DNA of 9,838 bases from an uncultured Austwickia sp. (GTDB taxonomy: Bacteria; Actinomycetota; Actinomycetes; Actinomycetales; Dermatophilaceae): positions 1-9,838 of the forward strand of contig CAKUSI010000128.1 in assembly GCA_934678955.1 (NCBI GenBank), given 5' to 3'. Under the pieces are notes generated by a model that saw only the letters and a program-made list of their open reading frames with translations, was not told where the DNA came from and searched no databases. Positions 6,447-9,838 of the stretch are shown here, piece after piece. The position numbers were made by a program, and so were the translations under genes. Position 1 is the stretch's first letter. Each line of letters starts with the position of its first letter.

Positions 6447-6454
6447 CCCGTCGC

Positions 6455-8092
6455 TCACTTCGCGAAGGCGCCGCTGAGCGCTTCATCCAAAAGTTGGTCC
6501 GTCGACGCCTCGATCCGCGCCGAGTCGCCGCGCTCGCGCTCGGTCAGCACGCCGTAGACGTACGTGTCCTCGCCCTCCTTGCGCGCGGCGGCCGCCGCCC
6601 GGGCGATCAGGTCCCGCGCGACCACGCCGTCCTGGATGTCGCCGAGGGCGTCCTGGACCTTCTCCCACGCCGGGGTCGCGGCGGACTTGAAGCCGAGGAC
6701 CGGGGCGGAGGCCTCCCCCGCGTACCGCGCAGCCTTGGCGTCCTTGCGCACGTCGTGAAGCAGAACCTCCCGCTCGACGGGCTCCGCCACGCGGGCGTTC
6801 GCCGCCTCGCGGGTCACCCGCGAAGCGGCCTTGCGCAGGTACTTGGGGAAGGCCCGGTCCGCGGGCCGCGCCGAACGCCCGTCACCCTTGCCACCCGGCT
6901 TGAACGGCGGGTGCAGCAACAGGTCCGTGAAGGACTCCAGGATCCGCGTGTACCGGTCCGAGTCCAGCGCCGCGACGCTGTTGGCCAGGCCCGCCTCGTG
7001 GTTCGCGTCGATCATGCCGAGCAGGCGACGCCGCGCGGCCGCAACATGTCGCTTCTGCAGCGGGTTGCCGCGCCCGCCCGCCTCCTCCTCGAGCTCGTCC
7101 AGTCGCTTGGTGAACCGCTCGCGCAGCACCTCGGCGTCGCGGGCGTCCCCGAGCACCCCGGCGAACCAGCCGAGCTCATCCCGCAGCGGGTCGGTCACCT
7201 CTCGGTCGAACACGTTGCGGAATGTCTTGAGCGCGCTTCGGGTACGCCGCGTCGCCACCCGGGTCTTGTGCACCGCGTCGTGCTCGTCGACCCGGACGTC
7301 GGGGTCACGGGCCTGCAGCATGCCGAGCTGGGCGCCGAGGTAGTCCAGCACGGCGCGCCCGAGCGCGACCTTCTGGCGGGCATCGTCCTCGTCACCCTTG
7401 GAGTCGTCGTCCTCGGCGTCGGCCTCCGCGAGCCGCGCGAGTGGCGCGGCGAGAGCCCGCGCCAGCTTCGACGGGTGGTCCGAGCGCACCAACCCGGAGC
7501 CCTCCAAGTGCGCGGACAAGGCCTCGAAATCCTCACTCGTGCCGGCGTCGCCCAGCTCCAGCTCGACCTCGCGCCACCGCAGCACGTGCTCCTCGCCGCG
7601 GGCGTCGACGCTCGCCATGACGACGGCCTCGACCTGGTCCAGCACCACCTCGGCCACGACCTGGTCCGCCTCGTCGTGAAGCAGCCAGCGGGTCCGGTCG
7701 GTCGCGAGGACCGCGACCGGAAGCAGCGGAGCGTTCTTGATGAGCTCGGCGACGATCGCGCGCAGGTCGTTCGGCACCCGGGCTGCGGAAGTGCCCAGGG
7801 GCGCGTGGTGCTCGCGGCGGCTGTCCTTCTCCTCCGGGGTCTTGAGGTGCCACCCCGCGTCGACGCCACCGGTGCGGCGTCGCAACGTGTGCCTGGCCCG
7901 CAACAACGTCAGCCGGGGCGTGTCGAGGTAAGTCGCGGTCTGGGTGAAGCGCGACCCGTCATCCGTCCGGCGGACCCCGCCGATGTCGGTCAGCGACGGC
8001 AGCTCCCAACCGTCCGGCACCTCGTAGGTGCGCTCGGTCTCCACCTGGATCTCCACCGCATGCCCCTCATCGACGTCCGTGTCAGCAGCCAT
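6455..8092 (-). CDS. CYTH-CHAD domain protein (polyphosphate-associated)
   Basis: The 545-aa cytoplasmic protein has an N-terminal CYTH (triphosphate tunnel) domain at about residues 14-205, an acidic linker near 223-238 (EADAEDDDSKGDEDD), and a C-terminal CHAD domain at about 245-540. CYTH features include ETERTYEVP, the YLDTPRLTLLRARHTLRRR segment (split over 55-73) and GWHLKTP. CHAD features include the two His/Arg/Lys helices HKTRVATRRTRSALKTF (from about 275) and LLHDVRKDAKAARY (from about 445), which in the family bind inorganic polyphosphate. The CYTH signature ExExK reads ETERT here, so its lysine is lost. Start: the ATG at 8092 has GGAGG only 1 nt away, too close to work well. The GTG at 8056 has GAGGGG at about 8 nt and puts the CYTH motif at residue 6, as is usual, so it is a strong alternative. 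The gene is divergent from the acyl-CoA dehydrogenase. Confidence 0.93.
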   Translation of the reverse strand: MAADTDVDEGHAVEIQVETERTYEVPDGWELPSLTDIGGVRRTDDGSRFTQTATYLDTPRLTLLRARHTLRRRTGGVDAGWHLKTPEEKDSRREHHAPLGTSAARVPNDLRAIVAELIKNAPLLPVAVLATDRTRWLLHDEADQVVAEVVLDQVEAVVMASVDARGEEHVLRWREVELELGDAGTSEDFEALSAHLEGSGLVRSDHPSKLARALAAPLARLAEADAEDDDSKGDEDDARQKVALGRAVLDYLGAQLGMLQARDPDVRVDEHDAVHKTRVATRRTRSALKTFRNVFDREVTDPLRDELGWFAGVLGDARDAEVLRERFTKRLDELEEEAGGRGNPLQKRHVAAARRRLLGMIDANHEAGLANSVAALDSDRYTRILESFTDLLLHPPFKPGGKGDGRSARPADRAFPKYLRKAASRVTREAANARVAEPVEREVLLHDVRKDAKAARYAGEASAPVLGFKSAATPAWEKVQDALGDIQDGVVARDLIARAAAAARKEGEDTYVYGVLTERERGDSARIEASTDQLLDEALSGAFAK

Positions 8093-8210
8093 GCCTCCAT
8101 TCAAGGCGATGATGCGCTCCCTGTCGTGGGCAACGGTCCAGGTCACCGTCCAGGTGCGCTACGACGGCGGGCCCATATGGGACGAATGGCGCGTCCGCTG
8201 GTCCGACCTC

Positions 8211-8254
8211 TCGGAAACGACCCGCCCTGTCCCCTCGGAAACGACCCGCCCTGT
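8211..8254. repeat. Perfect 20-bp direct repeat, 24-bp period
   Basis: TCGGAAACGACCCGCCCTGT occurs at 8211-8230 and again, without change, at 8235-8254, separated by CCCC. The bases before the first copy are similar (CCTC), so the duplicated unit is effectively 24 bp. The end of the second copy supplies the first three bases of the Crp-type palindrome next to it. It could be a paired regulator-binding site or a recent slippage duplication. Confidence 0.95.
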
Positions 8255-8267
8255 GATGCACGTCACA
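8252..8267. promoter_or_regulatory. Crp/GlxR-type binding site (TGTGA-N6-TCACA)
   Basis: TGTGA at 8252-8256 and TCACA at 8263-8267, separated by six bases (TGCACG), match the full palindromic consensus of the cAMP receptor protein family (Crp; GlxR in corynebacteria) at all ten fixed positions. It lies between divergent genes, 163 bp before the acyl-CoA dehydrogenase start and 160 bp before the CYTH-CHAD start. Its centre would be about 44 bp upstream of the start of transcription predicted for the dehydrogenase promoter, close to the position of an activator that contacts RNA polymerase at -41.5. The match is seen; the regulation is inferred. Confidence 0.7.
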
Positions 8268-8297
8268 TTCGTCCCCTGTGGTGGCACTGACTACGAT
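8268..8297 (+). promoter_or_regulatory. Candidate promoter of the acyl-CoA dehydrogenase gene
   Basis: TACGAT at 8292-8297 fits the actinobacterial -10 pattern TANNNT. A poor -35 hexamer TTCGTC lies 18 bp upstream at 8268-8273. A weak -35 beside a perfect Crp-type site is what an activator-dependent promoter would look like. Transcription would start near 8304 and leave a leader of about 125 nt. This is a pattern match only. Confidence 0.35.
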
Positions 8298-8429
8298 CTC
8301 CGACCATGGACATGAGCTACCGATGAGTAGCTTGACGGAAGCGGTGCACGGCGCGTCCCGTACAGCTCCCGGCCCACCCTGGCGCCGCACGAGAGCAGCA
8401 CCCGAGCAACCCACGGAGGGCACGGCGAG

Positions 8430-9838
8430 ATGGGCCACTACAAGAGCAACCTGCGCGACCTGGAGTTCAACCTCTTCGAAGTGCTGAACAGGCAGGACGT
8501 CCTGGGCAGCGGCCCCTACGAGGACGTCGACGTTGACACCGCCCGCGAGATCCTGGCCGAGGTCGGCCGCCTGGCCGAGCACGAGATCGCCGACAGCTTC
8601 TACGAAGGCGACCGCAACCCCCCGATCTTCGACCCCGACGCCGGCACCGTGACGCTGCCGGAGGCGTTCAAGCGCTCGTACAAGGCGTACTGCGACGCCG
8701 GCTGGGGCATGCTCAACGCCCCCGCCGAGCTCGGCGGCACGATGGCCCCGCCGAGCCTGCAGTGGGCCGTGGCCGAGTTGATCCTCGGCGCGAACCCGGC
8801 GATCTACATGTACTCGGCCGGCTTCGGCTTCGCGCGCGTGCTGTACGAGCTGGGCACGCCCGACCAGCAGACGATGGCGCGGCACATGGTCGAACGCGAG
8901 TGGGGCTCGACGATGGTGCTGACCGAGCCCGACGCGGGCTCGGACTTCGGCGCGGGCCGCACCAAGGCGATCCCGCAGCCGGACGGGACGTGGCACATCG
9001 AGGGCGTGAAGCGGTTCATCACCTCGGCCGAGCACGACATGACCGAGAACATCGTCCACCTCGTGCTGGCCCGCCCCGAGGGCGCGGCCCCGGGCACGAA
9101 GGGGCTGTCGCTGTTCGTCGTACCGAAGTACCACGTGGACCTCGCGACCGGCGAGCCCGGCGCGCGCAACGGCGTCGTGATCACCAACGTCGAGCACAAG
9201 ATGGGCCTGAAGGTCTCGGCGACGTGCGAGGTGCGGTTCGGCGAGAAGGAACCGGCGGTCGGCACGCTCGTCGGCGGCGTCCACGACGGGACCGCGCAGA
9301 TGTTCCGGGTCATCGAGTACGCCCGGATGATGGTCGGCACCAAGGCGATCGCGACCCTGTCGACCGGCTACCTCAACGCGCTCGCATACGCCAAGGAGCG
9401 GGTCCAGGGCGCCGACCTCACCCAGATGGCCGACAAGACCGCGCCGCGCGTGACGATCATCCACCACCCCGACGTGCGCCGGTCGCTGATGCTGCAGAAG
9501 GCGTACGCGGAGGGGCTGCGCGCCCTCGTCCTGTACGCGGCCGCCCAGCAGGACGTGGTCGAGACCTACCGGCTGGCCCACGACGGCGCCGACCCCGAGC
9601 GTAAAACGCCCGAGGACACGATCGCCCGTGTGAACGACCTGCTCCTGCCGCTGGTGAAGGGCTGCGGCTCCGAGCGGGCCTGGGTGCTGCTCGGCACCGA
9701 GTCGCTGCAGACCTACGGCGGCTCGGGCTTCCTGCAGGACTACCCGCTGGAGCAGTACATCCGCGACGCCAAGATCGACACCCTCTACGAGGGCACCACG
9801 GCGATCCAGGGCCAGGACTTCTTCTTCCGCAAGATCGT
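8430..9838 (+). CDS. Acyl-CoA dehydrogenase, FadE5-like (3' end beyond window)
   Basis: The visible 469 residues match the large (about 600-aa) actinobacterial acyl-CoA dehydrogenases typified by mycobacterial FadE5, which oxidise acyl-CoA to the trans-2-enoyl form with FAD in fatty acid beta-oxidation. Close family matches that I recall include the start [29 protein letters not shown], the FAD/substrate motif [11 protein letters not shown] near residues 161-171, [49 protein letters not shown] and [15 protein letters not shown]. The catalytic base is expected at the Glu of LYEGTTAIQ, about residue 454, and is present. The ATG at 8430 has GGAGGG 9 nt upstream and matches the family's N-terminus. 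The frame is open to the window end, so roughly 140 residues are missing. A Crp-type site lies in front of it. The exact chain-length range cannot be read from the sequence. Confidence 0.96.
   Translation, partial: MGHYKSNLRDLEFNLFEVLNRQDVLGSGPYEDVDVDTAREILAEVGRLAEHEIADSFYEGDRNPPIFDPDAGTVTLPEAFKRSYKAYCDAGWGMLNAPAELGGTMAPPSLQWAVAELILGANPAIYMYSAGFGFARVLYELGTPDQQTMARHMVEREWGSTMVLTEPDAGSDFGAGRTKAIPQPDGTWHIEGVKRFITSAEHDMTENIVHLVLARPEGAAPGTKGLSLFVVPKYHVDLATGEPGARNGVVITNVEHKMGLKVSATCEVRFGEKEPAVGTLVGGVHDGTAQMFRVIEYARMMVGTKAIATLSTGYLNALAYAKERVQGADLTQMADKTAPRVTIIHHPDVRRSLMLQKAYAEGLRALVLYAAAQQDVVETYRLAHDGADPERKTPEDTIARVNDLLLPLVKGCGSERAWVLLGTESLQTYGGSGFLQDYPLEQYIRDAKIDTLYEGTTAIQGQDFFFRKI

Larger units (their letters stand above)
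8093..8429. other. Divergent intergenic regulatory region
   Basis: This 337-bp gap separates the CYTH-CHAD gene (leftward) from the acyl-CoA dehydrogenase (rightward). Besides the repeat, Crp-type site and promoter annotated separately, it holds a perfect 10-bp palindrome CCCATATGGG at 8172-8181 and two copies of GTCCAGGT 12 bp apart (8136-8143 and 8148-8155). A six-codon minicistron, ATG GAC ATG AGC TAC CGA TGA, is at 8306-8326, without a ribosome binding site. From 8327 to 8420 I see nothing further before the GGAGGG of the dehydrogenase gene. Confidence 0.6.

Noticed and set aside
6169..6486. Minus-strand 105-aa ORF
   Set aside because: It begins inside the CYTH-CHAD gene in another frame, has no ribosome binding site and overlaps a better small gene.
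6350..8290. Plus-strand 646-aa ORF
   Set aside because: It is antisense to the CYTH-CHAD gene, which has clear domain signatures and codon use. Long antisense frames are expected in such GC-rich DNA.
8278..8487. Plus-strand 69-aa ORF before the acyl-CoA dehydrogenase
   Set aside because: It overlaps the well-supported start of the dehydrogenase in another frame and has no domain or good ribosome binding site.
8082..9581. Minus-strand 499-aa ORF
   Set aside because: It is antisense to the FadE5-like gene, which matches its family along the whole visible length.

Overview
The window reads as chromosome of a mycothiol-producing, very GC-rich actinomycete. Third codon positions are almost all G or C in the clear genes. 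Two genes belong to the mycothiol-dependent maleylpyruvate isomerase family, a secreted LolA-like protein sits in front of an ABC exporter as is common in Streptomyces-type genomes, and the last gene closely resembles mycobacterial/actinobacterial FadE5. I cannot name the genus from sequence alone.

Layout: (1) 1-55, 3' end of a tRNA-Gly(CCC) on the + strand. (2) 279-1836, two tandem minus-strand paralogues of the MDMPI/DinB-like family, about 76% identical over their first 200 residues by hand alignment. (3) 2000-5254, a tightly coupled plus-strand operon: secreted LolA/RseB-like protein, ABC ATPase (ATGA overlap) and ABC-2 type permease (14-nt overlap). (4) 5265-5714, a non-coding minisatellite of nine 51-52 bp copies, each with nested inverted repeats, followed immediately by a 15-bp stem-loop terminator. 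(5) 5754-6454, a poorly conserved-looking stretch with four 18-bp tandem repeats and a small minus-strand hypothetical gene with a strong ribosome binding site. (6) 6455-8092, a minus-strand CYTH-CHAD protein in which the CYTH signature lysine is replaced by threonine. (7) 8093-8429, a divergent regulatory region with a perfect 20-bp direct repeat and a perfect TGTGA-N6-TCACA site of the Crp/GlxR type. (8) 8430 to the window end, a FadE5-like acyl-CoA dehydrogenase, truncated by the window.

Only the LolA-ABC operon can be called a working unit: the secreted protein probably serves as the envelope partner of the exporter formed by the ATPase and permease. The other genes look like independent housekeeping or accessory units. 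The most unusual elements are the 52-bp structured repeat array between convergent genes, the Crp-type site in front of the acyl-CoA dehydrogenase, and the altered CYTH motif. I saw no CRISPR array, transposase, integrase or defence system.
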